Assembly: GCA_024138015.1 (NCBI GenBank)
Contig: JAMXBB010000011.1
Coordinates: forward strand, 78,916,873-78,980,872
DNA from: Lumnitzera littorea
Lineage: Eukaryota; Streptophyta; Magnoliopsida; Myrtales; Combretaceae
Length of the DNA stretch: 64,000 bases
Reading direction: 5' to 3'
The notes under the pieces were generated by a model. That model did not search any database. It saw only the letters and a program-made list of their open reading frames with translations, and was not told the origin of the DNA. The position numbers were made by a program, and so were the translations under genes. Position 1 is the stretch's first letter. The number at the start of each line of letters is the position of its first letter. Shown here one piece after another: positions 35,161 through 47,340 of the stretch.

Positions 35161-36430
35161 ATTACCTTAAGGGACAAACCGTACGGCGTTTCTAATCAAA
35201 GTATGTAATACCTTAATGGGAGAAGTTTTGGTTAGGTCATTACAATATATTTATTGTTTTTTTGAAAAAAATTTAAACTATCTTCGTAAAAATGATCTTT
35301 TATTATATTTATTTATTTTTATTTTTAAAAACTATTTTCTTAAATAATAAAACTTTTTTTTAATATGCTCTCCTTTTTCTTTTCTTTGAAAAAATAAAAA
35401 TCTAGAAAGAGATAAGAAAAATGACTAAGAAGGAAAACAAATTTTTATTATGAAAACTTATTTGTTATTATTGTCGTCGTTGTTTAGACTAATTAATAAA
35501 CAAAACCATTGAGCCTAATTTTTTTGTTTTTATTTTCCTTAATTAAATTAATATTAAACCCTAACCCATTTGATACTAACCCTTGACTATAAATTAAGAA
35601 AAACCTGTTTTTCTAATAAGTTTAAAGATTCCTAGTTGCTACCTGCTTGAGCTTAGGAAAAAAAAAAAAAGTTCATTTAGAACTAATAGGGTTGATTGAT
35701 TTCAATATAACTATTAGTGTTTGAGAAAATCACTTTTGAAAATTATTATTATTTTTTTTAGACCAAAGATTTTGGATTTAAGGGCTATCTTATTAAACCC
35801 TAATAGGTATCACATTAACATTTTGAATTTAGCTTTATTTTTCCAAATACTCTTTTGACTTGAAAAAATAATTCTAAAAAAATGAAATTAATTTTATTTA
35901 CAAAAAAGAGAAGAAACTAAGAAATTAAAATTATTTACAAAAGGGAAAGTAAAAAAATTCCTCATTTTAAGCACATTTTAGGTGCTTACATATACTCTAA
36001 TATGGATCAAATTTCTCATAGTTCGATTTTATAATATTTTAATGTGCTAGTTTATTTTAACTTTGAGAACTAACCCAATTTATGTTTTTATCCATTTAGC
36101 TTTATTTAAGAAAATTTCTAAGAGGATCTTAATTTGATATATTTATTTTTTTAAATTCTAAGGTAAGTCATAATTTTAAAAGAAGATTTATTAATAGATT
36201 TTTTTTAATTTTTGAAAATACTTTTCTAAGCGATAAAACTTTTTTATAGAGTTTTTTTTTTGCTTTTTTTTAAGTATCAAATATGCATTTATTATACATA
36301 TATATATTAGTTTTTAGGAAAAAAAAAACTTTGCAAAAGTAAAAGGAAAAGACAAAAAGGAAAATATTTAAATAAAAGTTATCTTTTTTGTGTTTTTTTT
36401 TTTAACTTATGTAAAGAAGTAAAATAAAAT

Positions 36431-37660
36431 ACCAAAAAAAGGGTTGAACCTAAAGGTTAGATACACGGGTTGGTAGCTAGGTTGAGTGTAGATTCAAGTT
36501 GAACTTAGAGCAAGTATCTAAGTCACCAAGTGAGTCATGGTTAGAGAAGTGCATAACGATTATGGCAAGTCACTTCGAGGAGCTCTGGTTACTATTTTAA
36601 GTAGGGGAAATCGCTTTCATGTGGGTTTTATTGATGACAGGTTGACTGGCATCAATGTTTTGGCTTAAGGTGGTGGTTTATGGGGTGTTGCAAAGTGGTT
36701 GGCAATGGTGGTTTTCTAGTAGCTTCTACTAATGTATTTTGAAGCAAGGGAAGGGTTTGGTCAAGGTTTTCTAAGAGTGGCGAATGTTATGGTAGAGTTG
36801 GTTTTGGTTTGGAGAAGTAGTGTAGCTAGGTTTTTCGAGGAGGTGGTGGTGGTATTTGAGCCCTAGGTTGCTTGTGATGGAGCTATTGACTGCGGTGAAC
36901 ATCATAGGTGGTCAATGTTGATAGCTTAAGACTTGGGGGAGCTAGGTGTAGTGTTAGCTTCGTTTGAAACTTCGAGCGGGAGCAATTTTTTAGAAAGAGA
37001 GAGTAGTACAACCAACCTAGAGAGAGAGAGAGAGAGCTTGATTGATTTTGTTTAAGAGCTTAAGGATAAGAATTTATGCTTAAAATGGATTATTAGGTCC
37101 CTATTTATACTTGTTGAAGCTTGGATTGGGATTGAAAGTTAATATTTACATTAAAATTGAAATTTTGAATTCATGAGTATTTTATTCTATTGATTCAAAA
37201 TTAGCATAATTCAAATGTTAAAATGTGTTCCTAATGTCTTGCTCTTGCCTAACTCATTAGGAAGCTTTGAAATTCAATAACAAGGCAAGAATTGACTTGG
37301 TTTACTTGGAGCAAAAACCCATGCATTAAAATGTTTTCTCAGATTTTCAAATCCATTTTGACCTTCTAGCAAATTAAATTTGGGCATGCTTTTAGTACCA
37401 ATGCAGTGTGTCCCAAGTGCTTTACACTTTCATCATTAATTTGATCAAAATCTGAAGAGATAAGGATGAGAAAGAGCTCGAAAATGAGTTGTCTAAGTGG
37501 GTTAAATGAGAGAAAATAAGGGAAGAGTGGGAAAGGGATCGAAAACTTGATGTGGTGCCACATCATCCATATAAACCGCTAGACTTCGACCATGTGTCTT
37601 AGAGCATCACATAGTATAATAACATTTCAACATGTATCCATTTGCAGGTGAAAAAGAAAT
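36431..37660. other. Gene-free segment, G-rich on the + strand in part
   Basis: 36,500-36,960 is unusually rich in G/GGT on the + strand and has no usable frame. An (AG)9 run lies at 37019-37036. It may be LTR leader or internal sequence of an unrecognised retroelement, but no terminus was found. Confidence 0.4.
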
Positions 37661-37669
37661 AAAAGGTAT

Positions 37670-37754
37670 ACAGTGCCTTGTAGGATTTGAATTCCTGATC
37701 TTCTTCTCTTTCCAATTCTAAGTCCAAGTGCTATACCAATGATCCAATTGGCCC
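37670..37754 (-). mobile_element. tRNA-like SINE head or tRNA pseudogene
   Basis: On the minus strand TGGTATAGCACTTGG (37724-37738) fits a pol III A box and GGAATTCAAATCC (37683-37695) fits a B box (GGTTCGANTCC). Their spacing of about 28 bases fits a tRNA gene. GCACTTGGACTTAGAAT between them resembles the anticodon arm of tRNA-Gln. A T-rich tail (TTTTATTTCTTTTT) follows on the minus strand. The cloverleaf is broken, so this is not a working tRNA. Confidence 0.45.
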
Positions 37755-39188
37755 ATGCCCTATTCTTTGTAGATGGGTAGAGGAATTATATCAGAAGCGG
37801 TTATCTTGGGCATATGCATATTTAAGGGGACATTTTTGGGCTTTTATGCATAGTACCTAGAGATGTAAAGGAATTCATTTGTTTATAGAGGGAAACTGAT
37901 TTGTGTAAATCCTACAAATTTAGCTTTTTGAGTATTGAATTAACTCAAATATTGTAGGTAATTTCCAGGAGTTAATAGAGTCGATAAATTTAAGACTGAT
38001 TAAAATTTTAAATTCAAAATCTAAAACAAATATGAAAAACTTAATTTATTAATCAAAACACTAATCGTGTATACAAGCCCTAAACTTTAAATATATGTAA
38101 ACACTAGAGATTGAACCCGGATGTGATAAAAATCCTAATGTTCCCCTAATGGGTTATTATGCAAGTCCAGTTTAGATTCCATAATGCATGAGTATACTTT
38201 TCTATCTATTTTCGTATATTAACATCTATATCTGATGTTTACAGATATTGTTATTTACAGCAAGTCCTAAACCCTAATGGTAAAAACTGTAAATAATATA
38301 TAAGGTCTTAAATCCTAAAAAATTGGGCCCATAAATAAAATAAAGGAAAACATATATAAAAACACAAAACTGTACGTTTTACAAGGGAAGTCGGCATGTC
38401 TTGGAAGGAGTAATATCCGAATCGAACAAGGTCAGCAGTTAGATGTACGGATTCGGAAAGGAGTCCTTGAAGTCTTGTGTGGCTTGGTCGAGATACCAAA
38501 GAAGTCAGCCCACAATTGCTAAGTTTTAAAGTTAGTCGGCAATAGTCTCTCTGTATTATGCCAAGTGGATCCTACTCTCGGCAACGTAGTCTCTCGGCTA
38601 CTTGGTCAATGATAGATGTAAGCCCCGCAACCCGTCACTCAAGGTTTAGATCGGCTGAAAAATCCGATCAAAAATAAATTATAAAGTAAAGCTAGAAATA
38701 TCAGTAAAAATGATCTCGTAAGTTTGAATTTAAAAAAATAAGCAATAAAATAAAAGATTATAAAAATTTCAAATTTTAAATATATAACTCGTTATTTATC
38801 GAAAATAAGTAAAATGCATTCCGATAAATAACGAATCGCTAAAGATAAATTATATGTATACTAAAAATAATAGAATGATCTAAATAATATTTAGAAATAT
38901 TTATTTGTATCATATATGAATTTACATGTAGGTATAAATACGCGTAATTACTTAAAATATGCGAAATGTGCTAAAATAATACAAAATACTTAAAGAAAAT
39001 TCATAATTAATTAAGGAAAAATCAAGAAAAATTAGAAAAAATCAGGAATGATCCAGAATTGGGTCGTGGCAGCTGGGAAAAATAAGAAAAAATTTGGCCA
39101 ATTAAATTAAGACAACACAAAAGCCAAAAATTAAGGGATAAGACAATTGTCTTGTCCAATTTAATGCACAATAAATCCCCTAAAGCTC

Positions 39189-39197
39189 TATAAATAG
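39189..39197 (+). promoter_or_regulatory. TATA box of LTR copy A
   Basis: CTCTATAAATAGCAAG lies about 570 bp from the left terminus. The identical motif is at the equivalent place in copy C (48510). It is the likely RNA polymerase II core promoter of the LTR. Confidence 0.6.
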
Positions 39198-39358
39198 CAA
39201 GAAAAATCACAGAGCTCATTTGGGCAGTTTGGAAAGTGAGAAAAATAAGGAGAGGTGAAAATTGAGAGAAAAATTTGATTTAGAAAAAAATTAAAAAAAA
39301 CTGTGCAATTAGGGCTTTCAAAGGAAACTCACACCAGATGAGTAGCTAGGAGTGGACG

Positions 39359-39383
39359 GCCACCACCAACACACAGTGGTGGC
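39359..39383 (+). repeat. Hairpin downstream of the LTR TATA box, copy A
   Basis: GCCACCAC pairs with GTGGTGGC across a 9-nt loop, about 160 bp after the TATA box. It would therefore sit in the transcribed leader. Copies B and C keep the hairpin with different arm or loop sequence. Confidence 0.7.
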
Positions 39384-41778
39384 AGCGCCCAGGCCGGCCA
39401 ATAAGGCCACAGCGGCCGGCGGAGGCCGGAACTACCCAAGTCGGTGAGTCCAATTTCCAGCCCGATTCTTATGTAATTTTGTAAAAATAGTAAATATTAT
39501 TAGAAAATTATGAATTTTGTTATTATGAAATATTTTTGTATGTAGTTTGTAGAAAAAATATTATTTTGATGAAAATATGTCTTGTGATATAAGGTCCTTA
39601 AGAAATCATGCAAAACTGAACATGTTTTGGTTTAAAAATAAATTACCTTAGGAGTGTAGTTTCGAGTCCAAAATTTTTTTATAGCTTACTTAGATGATAT
39701 AGAACAGTGCTATGAAGCCCGTTTTCAAAAATTAATTTTTGAAATTTTTAGATAATTTTTAGACCTTAAAATGAGGCATAAAATGAGTAATTTAGGGTTA
39801 ATTAAGTAATTAAATTATTAATTACTGATTTAGTGAATAAGTATATATGTTTTAGGATGTTGAAATCTGATGGAGTATGATACTTGTAGCATTTAGGGTG
39901 TTAGATGTAATTATTAGGTTAATTATGTAGTAAATGAGTAATAGGGAAAAATAGTTAATTTTGTAAATTAGGGAAATTTGGAGTAAAATTTGATTTAGGA
40001 TGGATTCAGACATTTTGGAATGATAATTGATGTTTAGAGATGGTAATTAGAGTGATAGAAATATTAGAAGTGTATTATATACATAAAAGGTAATAATACA
40101 TAATAGGTAATTATTGGAAATATAATAAATTGAAAATATTAGTATAAAAATTGATATTTTGATAATAATAAAAATGTACAATAAATATGATAGGAAACTT
40201 GAATTTATGTAATTATGTGAAAAATATAAAAAATTTCTCACATTAGGAGTAAATTCGGTATACTAATATGGATTTAAGTGTACCAGGTAAAATAAATACT
40301 GACTAGGGGTAATGATGATATTTAGGAGATTGGGAAGTAATGTGATTAATTTCACATTATGGGTTGAAACGGATTTCTAGGGTTGGAATCTAAAACATTA
40401 TTTAGAAATTGAACTAAAACCTAATTTAGAAATCAATGCGAAAACCAAACCTGAACCTAATCCCAAACCTAGAATAATTGTAAAAGACTTAATACCTAGA
40501 TAATTAGGCATATTAAACCTTAAACAAAACCTAACAATAAGCGTTATAGGATAAAACGAATCTATAATAGTTATATGAAAAGCTGAAACCACGTTTATGT
40601 TATAGGGATAATCGGCGATGGCCTGAGCAAATCGGACCTCGAGTAAGTGAGCGAGGAGTCGAGGTAAGTTGAGATTAATACGATGCTGTATTTTGAAGGC
40701 TTAAGATTGTGCTTGGTTGTGCTTGTTAGATAATTGAATATGTGCATGTGCTTGATTATTGGTGATGCTATGATTCTGTTTGTTGTTCTGGCATATATTG
40801 TATGATTTGTATGTAATGATTGATCACCCTAAACTGGACTTAATCAAATATATGACCAGTAATCATAATCGAACATGCATGGCAACCCGTTAGGGGAACT
40901 TAGGACTCTCTAGCCAAATATCGACCCCTTCGAAAGGGATAACGCAGGATTGCAAAATGATCCCTTCTTCATCCTCAGTTGAACTAAGTGACAGGAGAGG
41001 AGGTCACGGCGAGGGTGAAGTCGGTGGTTCGAAGGTAGTCGTGGGAGGAGCAAGGTCTCCATTACACAAGCCTGGGTTTGGTCGTGAGCTGTTACATTAA
41101 CGGCAACTCCTCAACCCGGATTAAAGCGGGCACAATTTCTCTAATCTCACGACGAGTCGAACAACGTCGTGCTATGGCATTTGCTTGAACATGCATTGCA
41201 CTTAATAAGTTGATCGAAAACCTTGTTATGTTTATGGTATAGTTTTAAGTCCTCCATCCTAACTTACTGAGCTGTGGTTGCTCACATCCCTATAGACGTC
41301 GTGCAGGTGCTGGCTAAGAAACGGCAAAAAACTACTCTAAAGCTAGCAACTGCTGGATCCTGGGGAGTGAGGAAAAATATTTGAAGAACAAACATATATT
41401 CTTAAGGTCTAAGTTTTTATTTTAGAATTATTTTTCATTTTTGAATGATGTAATAACTGAATTATAGTATATATATATATATATATAAATTTTCTCACTT
41501 TCTTAAGTAAATGCTTTATCTAAATTACAAACTATTTACTTCAAAGCGGGTTAGTCGTGGACGCCTTGTGTAGATCAAGTCTAAGATAGCGGTTGTAAGG
41601 CCAACTTCTATCTTATGATGGTTTACACGGCGAGGCTGTTACGACTCTGCCGCTTCAGGGCGTGACAATAGTCTTGTTGCTGAGTAGTTATTTTTTTTCC
41701 TTTCATCTTTCTAGCTTCAGCTCGGCTTCGGCAAGCACTGATTAGCCTTAGCTTCGAACATATCTATCTCAACTTGGA

Positions 41779-44700
41779 TGTAGTTGGAGACTAATTCCCA
41801 TCAAGTAACAGTCTTGTTGTACAAAACCATTTTAAAATAGAAACTGATCATATAGCCGCTATCTTATACCTAGTTTACATAAGGTGTTAACAACTAACCC
41901 GTTTTGAAGTAAATAGTTCATAAATTAAATAAGTTATTTACCTATGAAATTATAAGGAATACATCTTTATTCTAAAATAATTTGAGTATATTACAAGATT
42001 TTGTAGCTTATACACAATCTACTTGAGAAATGCATAAAAACTTTAAAGATAAAATTCAAACTTGTGAGTGTATCATATTCTCAATTTTATATCATCACTC
42101 CCCAAGATCCCATAGTTGCTAGCTTAAAGGTAAATGTAAGCCGCTTCTTAACTAGTATCTACAGCAACGTCTATAGGGATGTGAGCAACCATACCTCAGT
42201 AAGTTGAGACGGAGACTTAAAATTATATAGCAAACATAAACAGGATTATCAACCAAATTAATTAGATGTAAGGTATGTTCAAATAAATGCCTTCATACAA
42301 CGTTGTCTAGCCTATTGTGAGAATAGAGAAATTACATCCGCTTTAATTCAGGTTAAGGAGTTTTCATTAATGTAACAGTTATCAACCAAACCTAGTTTTG
42401 TGCAATAGAAACACTGCTTCTCCCGCAACTACCTTGGAACCATTACCTTCACCCTTGTTGTGAGCTCCTCACTTGTTACTTAATTTGACTAAAGATGAAG
42501 AAGGGACCAATTATATCATCCAACGCTATCACTTTTGAAGGGGTTAATATTTAGCCAGAGAATCTCAATGTTTCCCTAATGGGTTATTATGCAAGTCCAA
42601 TTTAGATTTATGAGTCAAATATGTGGTTAAATACGATTTAAGATGTTCAATCATTTTAAACAAACCACGCAAAATCCATAACAGCAAATCAAAATCATAT
42701 CATCATCTCAAAAGAAGCACATGCGCATAACTAACTATCTAACAAGTACAATCAAATACAATTTGAATCCTCCGAGTACTACAAATTAGCACTTTAAAAT
42801 ATAGTAACGTATTAATTCTAACTTACTTGGACTCCTTACTTACTCACTCGGGATGCGACTTGTACTAACCATGGCTAAAGTTCCCTATAATACAAATGTT
42901 GGTTTAGTTTCCCATAACTACCATATATATGTTTTGTTATATAATTTAAATTATGAGTATCTTTGGTCTGTGATCTTCTTGCATTTAGTGATTTAGGTCT
43001 AAGTCTTTTAAAATTACTTTCCTTGTTCAGCTAGGTTTTGAATTTATTTCTTGTTTCAATTATGGTTTCGGCTTATGAATTAGATTATGATCTAGGAATA
43101 ATCTTCATTTAACGTGATTGCTTATATATATGTATATATACATATAAGCTTTAAATCTTGGGTTTTAAGTTTAGGATTATAGTTTTACACATTTATCCAA
43201 TTTCTATGTTTCCTAAAACTGAATTAGTTCCAAATTAATTTCTAAATCAGTTTATGAATACGGTTTTGTTTTAGCTTTTGATTATTACTTTTATTTATGA
43301 ACCCTAGGAATTCTTCCCGAACTAAAATGTGATATTCACCCAACTATGCTTAAGTATCCTAAATCTACATTTTAGCTCCTAATAAGTATTTCAACCAATA
43401 CAATATACTACATTCCTAATTTGATTAGCGAATCAACTCTTAATATAAGAAAATTTTACATTTTTCATATAAATGCCTAAATTTAAGTTTTCAACCAAAA
43501 TTATTATATATTTTTATTATTCTTATAATATCAATTTTAACATAATATTTTTTTACTCATTAATTTCTTATACTTACACATTATATATTGTTGCCTAATA
43601 TGTACATAATATATACATACACATTTAATACTCCCATCACTTCAAATATCATTCCTTAACATCAACTAACATTTCAAAATATCTAAATTCATCCCAAATC
43701 ATAATATACACCTAATTACCCTAAATTACAAAATTAACTTAAAATTTACTATTTTTCCTTATTACATATATACTACATGATACCCTAATAATTATATCTA
43801 ACACCCTGATTACCAAAAAGATCATACTACATCAAATTTCAATATCTTAAAACATATAATTATATACTAACTCAGTAATTACCCAATTAATTACTTAATT
43901 AGCCCCAAATTACATATTTTATGTATCATTTTAAGGATTAAAAATTATTTAAAAATTTCAAAAATTTATTTTTAAAAGAGGGCTTCATAGCATTGCTCTA
44001 TAACCCCAAAATAGTCTACACAAAAAATTTAAGCCTAAAACTACATTTCTAAGGTTATTTATTTCTAACCGAAATATGCTCGAATTTACGAGATTTCTTA
44101 AGAATAATATATTTATAGACATAATTTCATCAAACTAAAATTTTTTCCTAAATCTATATACTTAAAAACCTCAAAGTACCAAATTTTATAATTTTCCAAG
44201 CATATTTAGTTTTTTAATAAAATATGAAAAATCAGAAGGAAAATTAAACTCACCGGAATTGGTGGTTATAGCCACTAGCAATTGCCCTAGGTGTGTCTAC
44301 CAGTCCAGGCGCTACCACTATCGTATAGTAGTGGTGGCCGTTCACTCCCAGGTTGCCGTCGGGTTGAGGATCTTCTTATATGCCTTATTTTCCTTATAAT
44401 TTTCCAAATTTTTGTAAATTTGGTTTCTCTTCTTTTCTCTCCTCTCTCTAATTTTTTTCTGATTCCTAATTGTCCAAAATGAGGAGTAAGAGTGATTTTC
44501 AGAATTTATAGGACTGGTTTGATTTTTTTTTTCCCAATTTTCACTTGACATTTGTCCCCTATCCTCTTCTAATTTACTTTTTGTTTGTCTTAATTTAATC
44601 GGTTGCTTTTGTTTATTCAATTCCAAGCTGTTACGCCTTAATTCTGGACAATTCCATATTTTTCCATAAATTTTTAATTTTTATTTAATTATTCATGAAT

Positions 44701-45090
44701 TTTCTTTAATTAATTAACATTATTTTGGTATATTTCATGTATTTTAAATAATTTTGCGTATTTCTACCTATATGTAAATATATATATGGTATAAATAAAT
44801 ACTCCTAAATATTATTTAAGTTATTTTATGATTTTCAACATGCATATAATTTATTCTTATCGTTCGTTAGTTATCGGAACTCGTTTTCCATAAACAACAA
44901 GAATTTTACATAAGATTCAATATTATATTAATTAATTATTTTATTCTTTATTTTCCTAAATTCAAATTCATATGATTACTTTTACTAATATTCCTAACTT
45001 CATCGTAAAATTTGGGTTGGATTGGACGATTTGTTCGATCGTCCTAAATTTTACAAACTGAACCACGAATCCTCGATTGTGGGTTTTATA
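41779..45090 (-). mobile_element. Long LTR-like repeat, copy B (inverted, diverged)
   Basis: The reverse complement of this interval follows copy A from end to end. GTAACAGTCTTG and CTAACCCGTTTTGAAGTAAATAG at the left correspond to the 3' end of A. The hairpin region (44311-44338) precedes GGTGGCCGTTCACTCCCAGG. The start-equivalent lies near 45,030-45,090. The last 60 bp match only weakly, so the right limit is approximate. Copies A and B face each other with only about 110 bp between their 3' ends. Confidence 0.7.
44311..44338 (-). repeat. Hairpin in LTR copy B
   Basis: GCTACCACTAT pairs with ATAGTAGTGGTGGC around CGT. It lies at the position equivalent to the hairpins of copies A and C, with different arm sequence. 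Confidence 0.65.
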
Positions 45091-46580
45091 GATGGTACCC
45101 TTAGGCAACCTCATACCATTAAGGTGAGGTATCCCATGTGAGTAAGTATGGGGGATAATTGACGTGTAGACGACGTAAATCTATACCTTCCATAGTTCTA
45201 GACTCTTATGGATGTCTAGCTTTCATTCACTATGTATGCATCCTTTTCATATGTTGCATATGTGCTAATAATATTTGATAATTTACTTAAACGATAGTGG
45301 TAAGGAACAAACTCATTGATAATGTTAAATTTAATTGAGAAGGGTGTAGCTGGTATAGAAACATCTTATGTAGGAAATATTTATATGTTAGGGTTAGGAT
45401 AATGCATAATTCAATATTTATTGTAATTTATAAAGTTGTCCTATTCTATTTTATTATTTTGATAGGGGATACTAATTCTCTACGGTTATAAGGGATTGTA
45501 GAATATGAGATATCCATAGTTATTTATATTTTATAATAAGTTAACATATCAAAAATCGGAAACCTTAGTAATTAATTATTTAGAATCTCGTAACCTCTAA
45601 CTTGCAAGGGCTTTCATATTATAGGTGTATACATGATATGAAAATTTTAGACAATTCCACTAAGTCCCACTTAGGGTTGTAGCAATTTGTATCTAAGAGG
45701 TATTAGATGTATCATTGTTCAGTACTTTAAGAGGGTATTAACTAATTTGAGACATGCAGAACTAGAGGTTGACTACGAGAACATACACACAAAACCAATT
45801 ATGTATACTATGTTGAAGTGTTTTGAAGACCATGCAGCCTCCATATATATAAGTCATCCTTTGAAAGAGCGAGGCTAAAGATTGAACAAGAGGCCTTATA
45901 GATTCCTTACCTTTGTGATGATAGCTAACCTAGGGTGACTGTCTATATTTTACGCCACTATAAGTACCCTTAACTTATAATGGTAATATTAAAAAATTTA
46001 GACTAATCCATTATTTGTGACTGTCAACACTTTGAGACTATTGGATTTTCGTATAGCTACGCCTTTCATGTGGCTAAATTAGAGCTACTTAATAATATAC
46101 CCCAAAACCTCATATCACCAAGGTGATCAAGATTGGCAAATAGCATGACATGGCTATGCAAGTCATTAAAGATGCAAGGCAAAGAGCATATCGACAGTTT
46201 ATTTATATAGTCGACAGAGTAGTGAGTTTATTGTAATGGATGTCATTTCACTACAATGGTAGTGGTTTTACTGTATTAGAGTTAAAACATATTGTGATGG
46301 AACCTTTACTATCGACAATTTAGTAGGAATTTTTGGTAGTTGAATCGACAGTTGGTAAAAAAGAAAAATGAAAGAAAATACGATAACCTTGGAGGATATA
46401 AACCCCAACTTGTTTCATTTCATCTTAAAACCCCTACTAAAAAAAAAACAGACGGTTTCTTCTCCAAGCCTTAACATACCCAACAATCAATTTGAAACCT
46501 TAACCCTAACAACTCAGCACTGAATTGAGCAAACATTCATGAATGGCATAGTTATCTTAATTGGTCCTTGTTAGTTTTCT
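45091..46580. other. Gene-free segment between LTR copies
   Basis: No recognisable coding frame is present. TCGACA/CGACAGT motifs recur at about 46191, 46214, 46314 and 46349, which might be subterminal repeats of a DNA transposon, but no termini were found. Confidence 0.35.
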
Positions 46581-46872
46581 AATCTTCTTTTGGTCAAAAG
46601 TAGAGGGTTCAAAATGTCATATAAAAGGTCATTTGATGTTATTGGTATTTGTAGATTGTTATATGGGAATCTAGATATAATTATTAGGGAAAACTGGACG
46701 AGGATGATTCAAGTTATAGGAACGAAGCATTTGACTTCCCCATATAATTTTTTGTTTTATCATTTCCTATCATGTTAATTGTTGATCCAAAGATCATGTC
46801 AATATGTATATTGAGGAATTATGGTTGATGGGATAAATTTTAAATGGTCAAAAGATTGACATAAGATACTAG

Positions 46873-47340
46873 ATGATCTATAAGATTAAAAAGGTGTCAC
46901 ATAGTAAGAAGCAGACATTGCCCTATGCAAGATTGATTTCATTTTTTTTTTTGGAAAATGAAGGTGTTGTCCTTGATGGTAAGCCCACCCTTAAACCAAG
47001 AAGTCGTGAGAAAATAAATAGATCAATTATTGTAAGAGGCCATTTTAGGCAAGATCAACAAAGTGAGTAGGACAAACCCGAAGGCATGGGCATTGCTTCA
47101 CCTCAACAGGAGGAGGAGGAGGAAGATGAGGAAAGTGACATTGCATTGCTAACTCAACAGGTAGGTGACCTAATTTGGCAAGTTAATGGCCTTGAGACAC
47201 TTGTAACAGAAATGAAGGAAGAAGTTAGATAAGTTAGGGAAAATCAAGATACATATTTTGTCGACAAATACCAACATTTTGGATTCAACTAGCCACTATA
47301 ATCAACATCATCAAATACACCAGTTGAGTAAGACAATTAG
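46873..47340 (+). pseudogene. Decayed element-encoded protein ('plant transposon protein' type)
   Basis: One frame with a few stops gives LPYARLISFFFLENEGVVLD, then PTLKPRSREKINRSI. After a stop come an acidic run (PQQEEEEEDEESD) and a coiled-coil-like stretch (QVGDLIWQVNGLETLVTEMK). The order of a LPYxxLI...F motif, an acidic linker and a terminal coiled coil is familiar from plant proteins annotated as 'putative plant transposon protein', often encoded by retroelement derivatives. The degraded ORF at 46590-46778 may be its upstream part. Function is unknown and this copy is broken. Confidence 0.4.

Larger units (their letters stand above)
34676..35244 (+). mobile_element. Cassandra-type TRIM retrotransposon with 5S-like LTRs
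   Basis: A 569-bp element has direct terminal repeats at 34676-34900 (TGTAATACCCCTTAA...) and 35015-35244 (...GTTAGGTCATTACA), with a 114-bp non-coding interior. Both repeats carry 5S rRNA-like sequence (GGAACTCC-AAGTTAAGC, then ACTAGGATGGGTAATCTCCT in the right copy). Cassandra elements of plants are defined by this combination of miniature size, LTRs of a few hundred bp, no ORF and 5S promoter sequence in the LTRs. Flanking ATATT (34671-34675) and ATATA (35245-35249) look like a worn 5-bp target duplication. Such elements move only with enzymes supplied by other retrotransposons. Confidence 0.85.
33985..36430. repeat. Direct duplication of ~0.9 kb, left copy carrying Cassandra
   Basis: The left copy starts near 33985 with GAGCCTAATTTTTTTGTTT and is followed by TTAGTATTAAAATCTAAACC. 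The right copy has the same order from about 35510 (GAGCCTAATTTTTTTGTTTT, TTAATATTAAACCCTAACCC). Further matched anchors are TAAGTTTATGGGCTA/GGATTTAAGGGCTA and GCTTACATATTCTCTA/GCTTACATATACTCTA. The left copy is longer because the Cassandra element sits inside it. Confidence 0.6.
38617..41667 (+). mobile_element. Long LTR-like repeat, copy A (3.05 kb, complete)
   Basis: It runs from TGTAAGCCCCGCAACCC to CAGGGCGTGACA, with inverted TGT...ACA termini as in LTRs. Flanks ATAGA (38612-38616) and ATAGT (41668-41672) are a near-perfect 5-bp target duplication. Inside are a TATA box at 39189, a hairpin at 39359-39383 and a 3' part with CTTACTGAGCTGTGGTTGCT and CATCCCTATAGACG. No coding region is present, and no primer site follows the right end. 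Best read as a solo LTR. The ~3-kb LTR and its 3' end recall Tekay/Del-type chromoviruses, but that is from memory. Confidence 0.75.

Noticed and set aside
44342..44626. 94-codon charged open frame on the minus strand
   Set aside because: It lies in the leader of LTR copy B, is low-complexity Lys/Glu/Arg, and is not kept in copies A and C.
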